Below are positions 40,987 to 49,164 of a DNA stretch of 64,000 bases, piece by piece (within the stretch, counting starts at the first letter, position 1; every line of letters starts with the position of its first letter). This DNA comes from Scatosoma sp045655705 (GTDB lineage: Bacteria; Bacillota; Clostridia; Christensenellales; Borkfalkiaceae): assembly GCA_045655705.1 (NCBI GenBank), contig JAZOPU010000119.1, positions 1 to 64,000 of the forward strand. The letters are read 5' to 3'. Below the pieces are notes generated by a model that searched no databases, was not told the DNA's origin, and saw only the letters and a program-made list of their open reading frames with translations. A program made the position numbers and the translations under genes.

Positions 40987-42813
40987 ATGCAAAAACAAGG
41001 CAATATCAAAATTTCCAGCGAAAATATGATGCCAATCATTAAAAAATGGTTGTATTCGGATAAAGATATTTTTCTGCGTGAAATCGTAGCGAACGGCGTG
41101 GACGCGATCACGAAACATAAAAAGCTCGTGGAAATGGGCGAAGCGGAAAAGGACGATAAGGCGTATAAAATTACGGTTACCGTTGATGAAAAAGCAAAAA
41201 CGCTTACGGTAGAAGACAACGGTATTGGTATGACGGCGGAAGAAGTGGAGAAATATATCACACAAATCGCTTTTTCCGGTGCAAATGATTTCTTGGAAAA
41301 ATATGAGAAAGCGTCGGGCGACGGTATTATCGGGCATTTCGGGCTTGGTTTTTATTCCGCGTATATGGTTTCGGACAACGTTGAAATTTACACCAAGAGT
41401 TATAAAAACGAACCTGCGGTAAAGTGGGAATCGGACGGCAATTCCACGTACACCATTTCCGAAACGGATAAATCAGAGCGTGGAACGAAGATTGTTATGC
41501 ACGTTTCCAAAGACGAAAAGGAGTTCTTGAAAGAATCCACGATTAGGGAATTGTTGCGCAAATATTGTTCGTTTATGCCTTTTGAAATTTATCTCAACCC
41601 CAAAGGCGACGATAAAGATAAGGCAATCAATAACACCACGCCTTTATATTTAAAAGATCCCAAAGAATGTACGGAAGAAGAATATAAAAATTTCTACCGC
41701 GATACGTTTATGGATTTCAACGAGCCGTTGTTTTGGATTCATTTGAATATGGAATATCCGTTCCGTTTGAAAGGTATTTTGTATTTCCCGCAAATCAAAA
41801 AACAACAAGTACAGCTTGAAAAAGGGCAAGTGAAGCTTTATTGCAATCAAGTATTTATTGCCGATAATATAAAAGAAGTTATTCCTGAATTTTTAATGCT
41901 TTTGAACGGTGTTATTGATTGTCCCGATATTCCGCTCAACGTATCGAGAAGCTTCTTGCAAAACGATAAGCAGGTTCAAAAAATTTCTAAACATATCACG
42001 AAAAAGGTAGCGGATAAGCTCAATTCCCTGTTTAACAACGACAAAGAACGTTTTGAAAACTGCTGGAAAGATATCGCAACTTTTATCAAATTCGGTTGTA
42101 TTAAAGAAGAAGATTTCTACAACAAAGTTGAAAAACTGATTATCTTTAAGAACTTGCAAGGCGAATATAAGAGCGTAAGCGAATATTTCGGAGAAGAAAT
42201 CGCCGATTCGGACTTGGAAAAGGGTGTGCAACCCAAAGCCGTGTATTACGTATCCGACGAAGTACAACAGGCACAATATATCGCCATGTTTAAAGACGCG
42301 GGCTTGGACGCAATCGTGTGCGATACGTATATTGATCCACATTTTATCAGTTTTCTTGAATATAAAAACGCGAAAAAGTGCCGTTTTGTACGCATTGACG
42401 CGGATATAGACGGCGCATTGAAAGGCGAAAATAGTGAAAATACTGACAATACCCAGCTGATTGAAACGTTTAAAAAGCACCTTGTCAATAAAGATATTAC
42501 AGTAAAAACCGAAGCGTTTAAAACGGGAAAAATTCCTGCGGTTGTCAACGTGGACGAGTTTATGCGCCGTATGTCGGAAATGAACGGATTTTACGGTATG
42601 GGGGAAGTAGACCCGAGTAAGAACGCAACGCTGGTAGTCAACCTTACCAACCCCGTCGTATCTTCGATTTTAAAACAAACGGAAGAAAAACAAGCCCTGA
42701 TTGTAAATCAAATTTATTATTTGGCTATGCTTTCTTATAAAAAGCTTTCTCCCGAAGAACTTTCCGATTTCGTGAATAAAACGACGGAAATGTTGTTCGA
42801 CTATACAAAATAA
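40987..42813 (+). CDS. htpG: Chaperone protein HtpG (Hsp90)
   Basis: Cytosolic Hsp90 chaperone. N-terminal GHKL ATPase with FLREIVANGVDAITK (the more usual SNASDA is VANGVDA here), VEDNGIGMT, IAFSGANDFLEK and GHFGLGFYSAYMV; middle domain with the catalytic-Arg segment LNVSRSFLQND; C-terminal dimerisation domain. 608 residues, slightly shorter than E. coli. AAAGGAG precedes the ATG. It lies between two terminators, so it is a single-gene unit. No CIRCE or HrcA-type inverted repeat was seen in the 130 bases upstream. Confidence 0.96.
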   Translation: MQKQGNIKISSENMMPIIKKWLYSDKDIFLREIVANGVDAITKHKKLVEMGEAEKDDKAYKITVTVDEKAKTLTVEDNGIGMTAEEVEKYITQIAFSGANDFLEKYEKASGDGIIGHFGLGFYSAYMVSDNVEIYTKSYKNEPAVKWESDGNSTYTISETDKSERGTKIVMHVSKDEKEFLKESTIRELLRKYCSFMPFEIYLNPKGDDKDKAINNTTPLYLKDPKECTEEEYKNFYRDTFMDFNEPLFWIHLNMEYPFRLKGILYFPQIKKQQVQLEKGQVKLYCNQVFIADNIKEVIPEFLMLLNGVIDCPDIPLNVSRSFLQNDKQVQKISKHITKKVADKLNSLFNNDKERFENCWKDIATFIKFGCIKEEDFYNKVEKLIIFKNLQGEYKSVSEYFGEEIADSDLEKGVQPKAVYYVSDEVQQAQYIAMFKDAGLDAIVCDTYIDPHFISFLEYKNAKKCRFVRIDADIDGALKGENSENTDNTQLIETFKKHLVNKDITVKTEAFKTGKIPAVVNVDEFMRRMSEMNGFYGMGEVDPSKNATLVVNLTNPVVSSILKQTEEKQALIVNQIYYLAMLSYKKLSPEELSDFVNKTTEMLFDYTK

Positions 42814-42833
42814 TATATCCAAAAAACAAACGG

Positions 42834-42858
42834 AAAACGCCTTGAAAAAGGCGTTTTT
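42834..42858 (+). terminator. Terminator after htpG
   Basis: Stem AAAACGCCTT / AAGGCGTTTT with a GAAA loop, then TTTC. Confidence 0.85.
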
Positions 42859-42862
42859 CTCG

Positions 42863-42891
42863 TTCTATTTACTTATTAGCAAACATATAAT
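42863..42891 (+). promoter_or_regulatory. SigmaE-like promoter for the spoIIIA operon
   Basis: TTCTATT (42863-42869), 14-bp spacer, CATATAAT (42884-42891), close to the mother-cell SigE consensus and matching the SigE control of this operon in Bacillus. The -10 box ends six bases before the ATG. Confidence 0.55.
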
Positions 42892-42897
42892 ATACAA

Positions 42898-43755
42898 ATG
42901 CTTGAATTTCTACCACAAAGCGTGAAAGACGCCATAAGACACCTAAATGCGAACAAGCTCTATGAAATAAGATTGCGCGCAGAAAAGCCCATAACCGTCA
43001 ATTATGCGGGAATATATAGATATTTAGGGGCTTACGGTATTACTGATTACGCGGAAAAATCCTTAAAACCCACCAAAACGGATATTGCGGATTGCGTTTT
43101 CAAAGCAGGGAAATATTCTTTATATTCCGTGGAAGAACAAATACGGAAAGGATTTTTAACGACGGAAAAGGGTGTGCGCATTGGTTTAGCGGGAGAATAC
43201 GTCTTTGAAAAAGGACAACCTTTTGTTATTCGGGATTTTTCTTCGCTGTGTATACGTATACCGCATTCAATCATTGGCAGTGGTGAGCAAATATATAATA
43301 GTTGTATGCGTGACAAAGTACGCAGTATACTTATTTCTTCTCCGCCTGGGGTGGGCAAAACAACGATTTTGCGGGATTTAACACGTATTGTTAGCGATAA
43401 GACCAAGAAAAATATCTTGATTTGCGACGAACGCGGGGAAATCGCACAAGATGACGTGGGGGAAACGACGGACGTTTTACGCTTTTGTGATAAAAAAACG
43501 GCTTTTGAAGCAGGCATACGCGCTATGCGACCTGATATTATCGTAACTGACGAGCTTGGAATAGAAGATTGCAAAGCGGTAGAGCGGGCGATTTTTGCGG
43601 GGATTTGCGTGTTTGCATCGGCGCATATTTCAAAAATGAGCGCTTTAAAGCAACCGTTTTTCGGTTTGTTTTCCAGGTACGTTTTTCTAAAAACGGAAAG
43701 TTTGGGGAAAATTGAAAGTATTTACGACGAAGAAGGCAGGGGATTAACGTGTTAA
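42898..43755 (+). CDS. spoIIIAA: Stage III sporulation protein AA
   Basis: AAA+-type ATPase thought to power the SpoIIIA-SpoIIQ feeding-tube channel between mother cell and forespore. Walker A is SSPPGVGKTTILRDL (about residues 145-158), Walker B region NILICDERGEI, and DIIVTDELG. 285 residues, slightly shorter than the Bacillus protein. No ribosome-binding site precedes the ATG, and the SigE-like promoter predicts a transcript starting at or next to it. First of eight tightly packed spoIIIA genes. Confidence 0.93.
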   Translation: MLEFLPQSVKDAIRHLNANKLYEIRLRAEKPITVNYAGIYRYLGAYGITDYAEKSLKPTKTDIADCVFKAGKYSLYSVEEQIRKGFLTTEKGVRIGLAGEYVFEKGQPFVIRDFSSLCIRIPHSIIGSGEQIYNSCMRDKVRSILISSPPGVGKTTILRDLTRIVSDKTKKNILICDERGEIAQDDVGETTDVLRFCDKKTAFEAGIRAMRPDIIVTDELGIEDCKAVERAIFAGICVFASAHISKMSALKQPFFGLFSRYVFLKTESLGKIESIYDEEGRGLTC

Positions 43756-44243
43756 AAGTCGTTTTTGGCGTTGCAATCGTGGCGTTTGGTACGTTTTGCG
43801 GATATATCTTCACAAAAAAATATAGGCGAAGAAAAAGCTTTTTCGTTCAACTGTATGAGTTTAACGAACGGTTTATCAACGAAATATCCTATTATCGCCG
43901 TCCGCTTATAGAATTTTCTTCCACGTTTGTGTATAAAGGCGAATTTCAAGTATGTTTGCAAACGTTCTTTCATAGTATGAATAACGGCGTGCCTTTTTTA
44001 GCGGACGGGTTGGACAAAGACGTTTTCTACTTTTTGACAAGTGAAGAAAAGACGACTTTACAAGATTATTTCCAAATGCTCGGGAAAGGGGATAGCACTT
44101 CGCAAAAAGCATATTTTTCGTCTGTGAAAGAACGCTTATCCAAGCTACAAACGGAAGCGGTATCCGCTTGTAAAAAGTACGGCGATTTGTATATAAAGCT
44201 TGGATTTTTATGCGGTTTATTCATTTTAATATTAATGCTGTAA
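43749..44243 (+). CDS. spoIIIAB: Stage III sporulation protein AB
   Basis: Membrane protein of the SpoIIIA complex, related to type II secretion GspF. N-terminal hydrophobic helix (VVFGVAIVAFGTFCGYIF), a helical cytosolic part, and a C-terminal helix (LGFLCGLFILILML). 164 residues. GTG start inside the spoIIIAA stop region (7-base overlap), with AGGGG upstream. Confidence 0.88.
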   Translation: MLKVVFGVAIVAFGTFCGYIFTKKYRRRKSFFVQLYEFNERFINEISYYRRPLIEFSSTFVYKGEFQVCLQTFFHSMNNGVPFLADGLDKDVFYFLTSEEKTTLQDYFQMLGKGDSTSQKAYFSSVKERLSKLQTEAVSACKKYGDLYIKLGFLCGLFILILML

Positions 44244-44261
44244 GGTTGGAGTTTTTGACTT

Positions 44262-44459
44262 ATGGATATTAGCATACTTTTTAAAATGGCGGCAATTGGC
44301 ATTATCATTACGGTGATTTGTCAAATACTCAAAAAATCCGATCGCGACGATATTGCAACGCTTGTTTCTATCGTCGGGCTTGTGATCGTTTTGGCGGTTG
44401 CCGTGGGTATGATTGGAGATTTGTTTTCGCAAATACAAACGATTTTTGGGCTATCGTAG
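44262..44459 (+). CDS. spoIIIAC: Stage III sporulation protein AC
   Basis: 65-residue, two-helix membrane protein of the SpoIIIA complex: helix 1 about residues 4-22, a charged turn with KKSDRDDIATLVS, helix 2 about 37-53. Length and pattern match the family exactly. GGTTGGAG lies upstream; 18 bases separate each neighbour. Confidence 0.92.
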   Translation: MDISILFKMAAIGIIITVICQILKKSDRDDIATLVSIVGLVIVLAVAVGMIGDLFSQIQTIFGLS

Positions 44460-44477
44460 ATAAATTAAGGGGTTTTT

Positions 44478-44870
44478 ATGGATATATTCAAGATTATCGG
44501 CGTGGCGTTTATCACGACCTTTTCCACGGCGCTTTTAAAGCCGACAAAACCCGAATTGTCTTTTGCCGTAACGGTTACGGGCGTTATCGTTATGTTATTT
44601 TTAATCGTAGACGCTCTGCAAAATACGCTCACCGTATTTTCTACGATCGCGCAAATGACGGGGGTAGAAAACGGGCTTTTGAAAATACTTTTAAAAATCG
44701 TGGGCGTGGGCTATCTCACGGAATTTGGGGCGGGACTTTTAAACGATTTTGGCAGTAGTTCCGTTGCGGACAAAGTGGTGCTTGGCGGAAAAATCACCAT
44801 CGTGCTTTTGTCTATGCCCGTAATTGAAAGTTTATTACAACTCGTGCGAGGTTTTTTACAATTGGTATGA
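44478..44870 (+). CDS. spoIIIAD: Stage III sporulation protein AD
   Basis: 130-residue polytopic membrane protein of the SpoIIIA complex with four hydrophobic helices; TALLKPTKPELSFAVTVTG near the N-terminus is similar in position to SpoIIIAD family motifs, as is VGVGYLTEFGAGLLNDFG. AAGGGG precedes the ATG. Its stop overlaps the spoIIIAE start by four bases. Confidence 0.92.
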   Translation: MDIFKIIGVAFITTFSTALLKPTKPELSFAVTVTGVIVMLFLIVDALQNTLTVFSTIAQMTGVENGLLKILLKIVGVGYLTEFGAGLLNDFGSSSVADKVVLGGKITIVLLSMPVIESLLQLVRGFLQLV

Positions 44871-46057
44871 GCACACCCAAAAAAGCTTGGCTACTTATTT
44901 TAATTTTCATAAGTTTATGCATTTTTTTCTTGCCCAGGACAATCCCTAAAAAACAAGCTTGCGCCCAAGAAAAAACGACCGCGGAAGAAACCCTACACGA
45001 TCAAGCGGAGAAGCTTTTAGAAGAACTTGATTTGGAAGGATTACAAAAGTATATTCAGTCCTTAGACGGTTGGGCAGGGGAAAACGTAACGGAGCGTTTG
45101 CTTGCGTATATCAAAGGCGAGAACTTCGATTACAACGCTTTTGGTATGCAAATTCGAGAAATACTTTTTCGGAACGTGCGGGAAATATTGCCCTCTTTTG
45201 CTTGTATTGCCGCGATTGCGCTTTTGTCGGGCGTTATTTCAGGTCTAAAAAGCGGAACGGCGGGCGCGGCTTCGTCGAATATGATTTTTCTAATCAGTTA
45301 CGCCGCCGCTTTGATCCCGCTTTTGAGTGTTTTAACTGAATGTTTTTTAGTTAGCTTGAACGCGGTGCAGGCAATGCAAAAACAAATGCAACTTACCTTT
45401 CCGCTTTTACTCACGCTCATGGCGGCAAGCGGGGGAACGGTAACCGTTTCGGTGTGTCGTCCTGCCGTCGCGTTTTTCTCTACGAGTATCGTTTCCACCG
45501 TTTCTTCCGTGGTTTTTCCGCTTACCGTAACGATTATTGCCTTTTCTATTGCAGGGAATTTGACAAAAGAGTTGAAAATCAGTAAATTTAGCGCGTTTTT
45601 TAAAAGTATCAATAAATGGATTATAGGGATTTGTATTTCCGTATTCGGGATATTTTTCACGTTGCAGGGGATAACGGCGGCTGCGTACGACGGCGTGGTG
45701 CGTAGAGCGGCGAAATACGCAATCGGGAACGGCATACCTATCGTCGGCGGTTTTTTATCGGGCGGGTTCGATCTTGCCGTGGCAGGGAGCATACTGATAA
45801 AAAATTCACTTGGCAGTATGAGTATTTTTCTTATGATCAGCGTGTTGTTCGAGCCGTTGATTTTGTTGGTATCGGTAAACGTTCTATTGCGTTTTACCGC
45901 TGCAATCACGCAACCGTTCGGGGATAGTCGTATTTCCGATTTTTTAGGGGAAACGGCGGATAATTTGCATTATTGCACGGCAGGACTGCTTTTTACCGCG
46001 TTTATGTATTTCCTAACGATAATGCTACTGATTACGTCCACGGAGGCGTTGCTGTGA
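44867..46057 (+). CDS. spoIIIAE: Stage III sporulation protein AE
   Basis: Largest membrane component of the SpoIIIA channel, permease-like, with a signal-like first helix (LLILIFISLCIFFLP), an extracytoplasmic helical region (about residues 25-95) and six to eight membrane helices. GYAAKYAIGN-type motifs (RRAAKYAIGNGIPIVGGFLSGGFD) match the family. 396 residues, normal. Overlaps spoIIIAD by four bases and spoIIIAF by four. Confidence 0.93.
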   Translation: MSTPKKAWLLILIFISLCIFFLPRTIPKKQACAQEKTTAEETLHDQAEKLLEELDLEGLQKYIQSLDGWAGENVTERLLAYIKGENFDYNAFGMQIREILFRNVREILPSFACIAAIALLSGVISGLKSGTAGAASSNMIFLISYAAALIPLLSVLTECFLVSLNAVQAMQKQMQLTFPLLLTLMAASGGTVTVSVCRPAVAFFSTSIVSTVSSVVFPLTVTIIAFSIAGNLTKELKISKFSAFFKSINKWIIGICISVFGIFFTLQGITAAAYDGVVRRAAKYAIGNGIPIVGGFLSGGFDLAVAGSILIKNSLGSMSIFLMISVLFEPLILLVSVNVLLRFTAAITQPFGDSRISDFLGETADNLHYCTAGLLFTAFMYFLTIMLLITSTEALL

Positions 46058-46515
46058 ATATTGATAAGTATCTTCTTTCCGTGGTGGGTACGATATTGCT
46101 TGGTGCGGTACTGACGGCGATTATTCCCGAAGGGAAAACGGCGGGGATTGTTCGCAGTATGACCAAGCTTGTATGCCTACTCGTTATCATTTCTCCTATT
46201 TTATCCTATCTTTCGTCGGAAAAAGCAGTGGGAAAAGAAAAGAATTTTACACAATCAGTCATACAAACGGACGAGTCGTTCATACAGTATTACAGTGAAT
46301 TGAGAGTGGAGCAAGCCGAAAAAGCGATTGCGGAAGCATTGAAACAAGAATTTAGCGTGGATTGCGGGGTTCGGTTAGACTGGCTGTTAAAAGAAGAACA
46401 AATACAAATCACCAAAATATGCGTGCGGACGCAAGAAGCTTGCGATAAGGAGGTGAAATCGCGTATGTGCGAATACCTGATAGAAAACTATTGTAGCGAG
46501 GTGTTGCTTGAATAA
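46054..46515 (+). CDS. spoIIIAF: Stage III sporulation protein AF
   Basis: Membrane component of the SpoIIIA complex: two N-terminal helices (about residues 5-22 and 33-53) and a soluble C-terminal ring-building-motif domain. 153 residues, shorter than the Bacillus protein of about 206. The GTG at 46054, overlapping the spoIIIAE stop, is preferred because GGAGG lies seven bases upstream; the longer frame back to 45973 lies inside spoIIIAE. Confidence 0.88.
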   Translation: MNIDKYLLSVVGTILLGAVLTAIIPEGKTAGIVRSMTKLVCLLVIISPILSYLSSEKAVGKEKNFTQSVIQTDESFIQYYSELRVEQAEKAIAEALKQEFSVDCGVRLDWLLKEEQIQITKICVRTQEACDKEVKSRMCEYLIENYCSEVLLE

Positions 46516-46897
46516 ATTTGTTCAACAAAATACGCGTGGAGAAGAAAGACGGCTTTTTAAAAGCGGTAAAATCAAAGAGATCGTATTGCTTGGGATATTA
46601 GGCGTTGCCTTGATTTTCGGCGCGTGGAAGATATTTTACAGTGAGAAAAACACGACGGCTTTAAAGCAGGCGTCGCAAACGGATAGCGAAGAAAAGATTA
46701 GCCGACTGTTGGAAGAAATAGACGGTGTGGGCGACGCCAGCGTTATCATTTGTCAAACGGAAAACGGCGTAGAAGGCGCGGTGGTGGTGTGCGAAGGTGC
46801 AAACGACTTTTTTGTCGTTATGAAAGTGCGAGAAGCTGTTGCCGCGGCACTTGGTACAGAAGAAAAAGCAGTAAAAATTTATTTAAAAAAAGAGTAA
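46508..46897 (+). CDS. spoIIIAG: Stage III sporulation protein AG, compact form
   Basis: Single-pass protein that forms the large ring in the intermembrane space of the feeding tube. Here: N-terminal membrane helix (about residues 24-40), then a ring-building motif (LLEEIDGVGDASVII; GAVVVCEGAND; VMKVREAVAAALG). Only 129 residues against about 229 in Bacillus; the segment between the first strands and GAVVV is a short turn, so the beta-insertion that builds the extra beta-ring in Bacillus seems absent. TTG start with GAGGTG upstream, overlapping spoIIIAF. Confidence 0.88.
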   Translation: MNKFVQQNTRGEERRLFKSGKIKEIVLLGILGVALIFGAWKIFYSEKNTTALKQASQTDSEEKISRLLEEIDGVGDASVIICQTENGVEGAVVVCEGANDFFVVMKVREAVAAALGTEEKAVKIYLKKE

Positions 46898-46910
46898 AAG
46901 GAGAATAAAT

Positions 46911-47399
46911 ATGTCAAACAAAAAGAAAGTTATCGTAATGTCCTCGCTCGTCGCGTTGCTTGCGGCAACCGCGGTGTTTAATTTCGTGCTTGCAAACACG
47001 GAAACGGTTACCTCCGCAGAAGGGGAAATGACGACGGCAAACTATTTTACTACCTACCGTGCGGAACGCGCAACTACGCGTAACGAAGAGATTGTACAGC
47101 TCGATAGCGTTATCGCGCTCTATGAAGAAGGCGACGAAAAATACGAAGCGGCAACGGAAATGAAAATGGAAATCGTAGCGGCAATGGAACAAGAACTTGT
47201 TTTGGAAAATATGGTGAAATCGCTCGGCTTTTCCGACGCGGTAGTGTCCGTTTCGGTGGATTCCGACAACGTAAACGTGTTCATCAATTCCGCGGAGCTG
47301 AACTACGATACGGCGCTTTCTATCTATACTATGCTCAAAGAGGAAACGGGAATTGTTGCGGGGAATATCATAATTATGCCCGTTCACGCGGAAAGCTGA
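46911..47399 (+). CDS. spoIIIAH: Stage III sporulation protein AH
   Basis: Partner of forespore SpoIIQ in the channel. N-terminal membrane helix (VIVMSSLVALLAATAVFNFV), a coiled linker with RAERATTRNEEIVQLDSVI, and a C-terminal ring-building domain (LVLENMVKSLGFSDAVVSV; INSAELNYDTALSIY). 162 residues, shorter than Bacillus SpoIIIAH by about 55. AAAGGAG precedes the ATG. Last gene of the spoIIIA operon. Confidence 0.92.
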   Translation: MSNKKKVIVMSSLVALLAATAVFNFVLANTETVTSAEGEMTTANYFTTYRAERATTRNEEIVQLDSVIALYEEGDEKYEAATEMKMEIVAAMEQELVLENMVKSLGFSDAVVSVSVDSDNVNVFINSAELNYDTALSIYTMLKEETGIVAGNIIIMPVHAES

Positions 47400-47429
47400 A
47401 AAAAAACACAAGAAATTCAATTAAAACAG

Positions 47430-47458
47430 TAGAAATATTCAAAAAGATATGCTATAAT
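47430..47458 (+). promoter_or_regulatory. Probable promoter of asp23
   Basis: TAGAAA (47430-47435), 17-bp spacer, TATAAT (47453-47458); the -35 box is weak. It would separate the housekeeping genes from the sporulation operon. Confidence 0.45.
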
Positions 47459-47490
47459 ATACCTGTAAGTTAAAAAGGAGATCTTTTTGA

Positions 47491-47865
47491 ATGTTCAATA
47501 TCAAATTAAACGCAAAAGACGGTCAAGACGGAAAAGTCGTTTACAACGCGGGCATCGTGCATAATATCGTTGCGCTGGCGATCGGCGAAGTGGAAGGCGC
47601 GGTACTCGTGCAAGGCAAAAAGAACGGCATTTCGCTCTATTTGGAAAAAGACGGTATCTACGCAGACGTTTCCGTGGGCGTAAAGTATGGTTATAACGTT
47701 CCAGAACTTGCTTACCGTATTCAGCAATCGGTAAAGCAAAGCGTGGAGAATATGACCAAATATAAGGTCGCGGAAGTCAACGTACACGTTCGGGACGTGG
47801 ATTTCTCCGTTGCGCCCACCGTTGAAAAAGAGGAAGAAGAACAAACGGGAGAAAACAATCAATAA
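47491..47865 (+). CDS. Asp23/Gls24 family protein
   Basis: Small cytoplasmic Asp23-family protein, the YqhY-type gene that stands between spoIIIAH/acc genes and nusB in Firmicutes; linked to envelope stress and acetyl-CoA carboxylase control in Bacillus. Core motif around YGYNVPELAYRIQQSVKQSVE and VAEVNVHVRDVDF; acidic C-terminus. 124 residues. AAAAAGGAG precedes the ATG. accB and accC, found next to it in Bacillus, are not here. Confidence 0.88.
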   Translation: MFNIKLNAKDGQDGKVVYNAGIVHNIVALAIGEVEGAVLVQGKKNGISLYLEKDGIYADVSVGVKYGYNVPELAYRIQQSVKQSVENMTKYKVAEVNVHVRDVDFSVAPTVEKEEEEQTGENNQ

Positions 47866-47873
47866 ACTCGAAT

Positions 47874-47892
47874 ACCCCTTGCATAAAGGGGT
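47874..47892 (+). terminator. Small hairpin between asp23 and nusB
   Basis: ACCCCTT/AAGGGGT stem with a five-base loop followed by TTTCG; short T-tract, so it may be leaky. Confidence 0.5.
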
Positions 47893-47919
47893 TTTCGTCG
47901 TATTAAAACGGAGTAAGAT

Positions 47920-48333
47920 ATGAGAAACACAGCCAGAGAAGCGGCATTAAATATCATTTTTGCCGAGCAATTCAACACCGACTGTTTGGATAATTTAAAA
48001 AAGAAAGTTTTCAAACAGTTTAAGCTTGAAAATGAAGCGGATCTTCGTTTTGCTTGCGATTTGATCTCCGCGGTGGAAACCAACCGCGCAGAGCTGATTG
48101 CGGGCATTGAAGAAGCTTGTCATCACTATAAAGAAAACCGTATCAATCCAACGGATAAAAGTATACTTTTGATCGCTATGGCAGAAATTCATTATTTCGA
48201 CGATATCCCGCCTATCGTTTCCGTTTCCGAAGCAACGGGACTTGCGAAAAAATATTCCACGGAAAAAAGTGCGGATTTTGTAAACGGCGTACTTTCGGGC
48301 GTCGTAAATAAACAGGACGGAGAAAACAAATGA
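47920..48333 (+). CDS. nusB: Transcription antitermination factor NusB
   Basis: Binds boxA RNA with S10 to prevent early termination of rRNA transcription. All-helical; N-terminal RNTAREAALNIIFAEQF with the RNA-binding arginines, and DKSILLIAMAEIHYFDDIPPIVSVSEATGLAKKY-type core (read as INPTDKSILLIAMAEI, then VSVSEATGLAKK), then DFVNGVLSGV. 137 residues, normal. Overlaps folD by four bases. Confidence 0.95.
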   Translation: MRNTAREAALNIIFAEQFNTDCLDNLKKKVFKQFKLENEADLRFACDLISAVETNRAELIAGIEEACHHYKENRINPTDKSILLIAMAEIHYFDDIPPIVSVSEATGLAKKYSTEKSADFVNGVLSGVVNKQDGENK

Positions 48334-49160
48334 AAATTATCGACGGAAAAGCGCTTGCGGCAAAGCTCCGCGGGCAAATCAAAGAAAAAATAGCGGCATC
48401 GGGAAAAACGGTAGGTTTGGCGGTCGTGCTTGTTGGTAGCGATCCCGCTTCGCAAATCTACGTACGTAATAAAATCAAAGCCTGCGAAGAAGTAGGGGTA
48501 AAATCTTTTGCGTATACGCTCGAAGAAACGGCAACGCAAGAACAAGTGGAAACGCTTTTGGATACGCTTGCGGCGGACGATAACGTACACGGCATTTTAT
48601 TGCAGCTTCCGCTCCCCAAGGGGTTAGACGCGGAAAGTGCAATGGCGCGTATTCCCGCGTCGAAAGACGTGGACGGATTTTCCGCGGAAAATCTCGGACT
48701 TTTGGCGTTGCATAAGGAAGTGATTGCTTCCTGCACCCCGCTTGGCGTTATGAAAATGTTAGAAGACGAGGGGATTGATTGCACGGGTAAGCACGCTGTC
48801 GTTATCGGCAGAAGCGACACGGTCGGCAAGCCCATGGCAATGCTTCTTCTCAACGCCAACGCAACCGTAACTGTTTGTCATAGTAAAACGAAAAATATTA
48901 AAGAAATTTGTAAAACAGCCGACATATTGGTGGCTGCCGTAGGTAGACCGAAATTCGTTACCGCGGATATGGTAAAAGACGGCGCAGTCGTAATCGACGT
49001 GGGTATCAACCGCGACGAAAACGGCAAAATTTGCGGGGACGTAGATTTTGAAGCGGTGAAAGACAAAGTATCGCACATCACGCCCGTTCCCGGCGGCGTA
49101 GGGCCTATGACGATCACGATGCTTATGCATAACACCTGTTTGACGGCAATTAAGGAGTAA
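48330..49160 (+). CDS. folD: Bifunctional methylenetetrahydrofolate dehydrogenase/cyclohydrolase FolD
   Basis: Interconverts 5,10-methylene-, methenyl- and 10-formyl-THF using NADP. Catalytic Lys/Tyr segment IYVRNKIKACEEVG, LQLPLPKGLDA, the NADP-binding VIGRSDTVGKPMAMLLL, and PVPGGVGPMTITML near the C-terminus. 276 residues, normal. Starts inside the nusB stop (ATGA). xseA and xseB, which usually follow folD, are absent. Confidence 0.97.
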   Translation: MKIIDGKALAAKLRGQIKEKIAASGKTVGLAVVLVGSDPASQIYVRNKIKACEEVGVKSFAYTLEETATQEQVETLLDTLAADDNVHGILLQLPLPKGLDAESAMARIPASKDVDGFSAENLGLLALHKEVIASCTPLGVMKMLEDEGIDCTGKHAVVIGRSDTVGKPMAMLLLNANATVTVCHSKTKNIKEICKTADILVAAVGRPKFVTADMVKDGAVVIDVGINRDENGKICGDVDFEAVKDKVSHITPVPGGVGPMTITMLMHNTCLTAIKE

Positions 49161-49164
49161 GAGA

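Noticed and set aside
43305..43321. Third copy of the palindromic element
   Set aside because: 15 of 17 bases match one arm, but the encoded residues fit the normal SpoIIIAA alignment and the other arm is missing; chance is a fair explanation.
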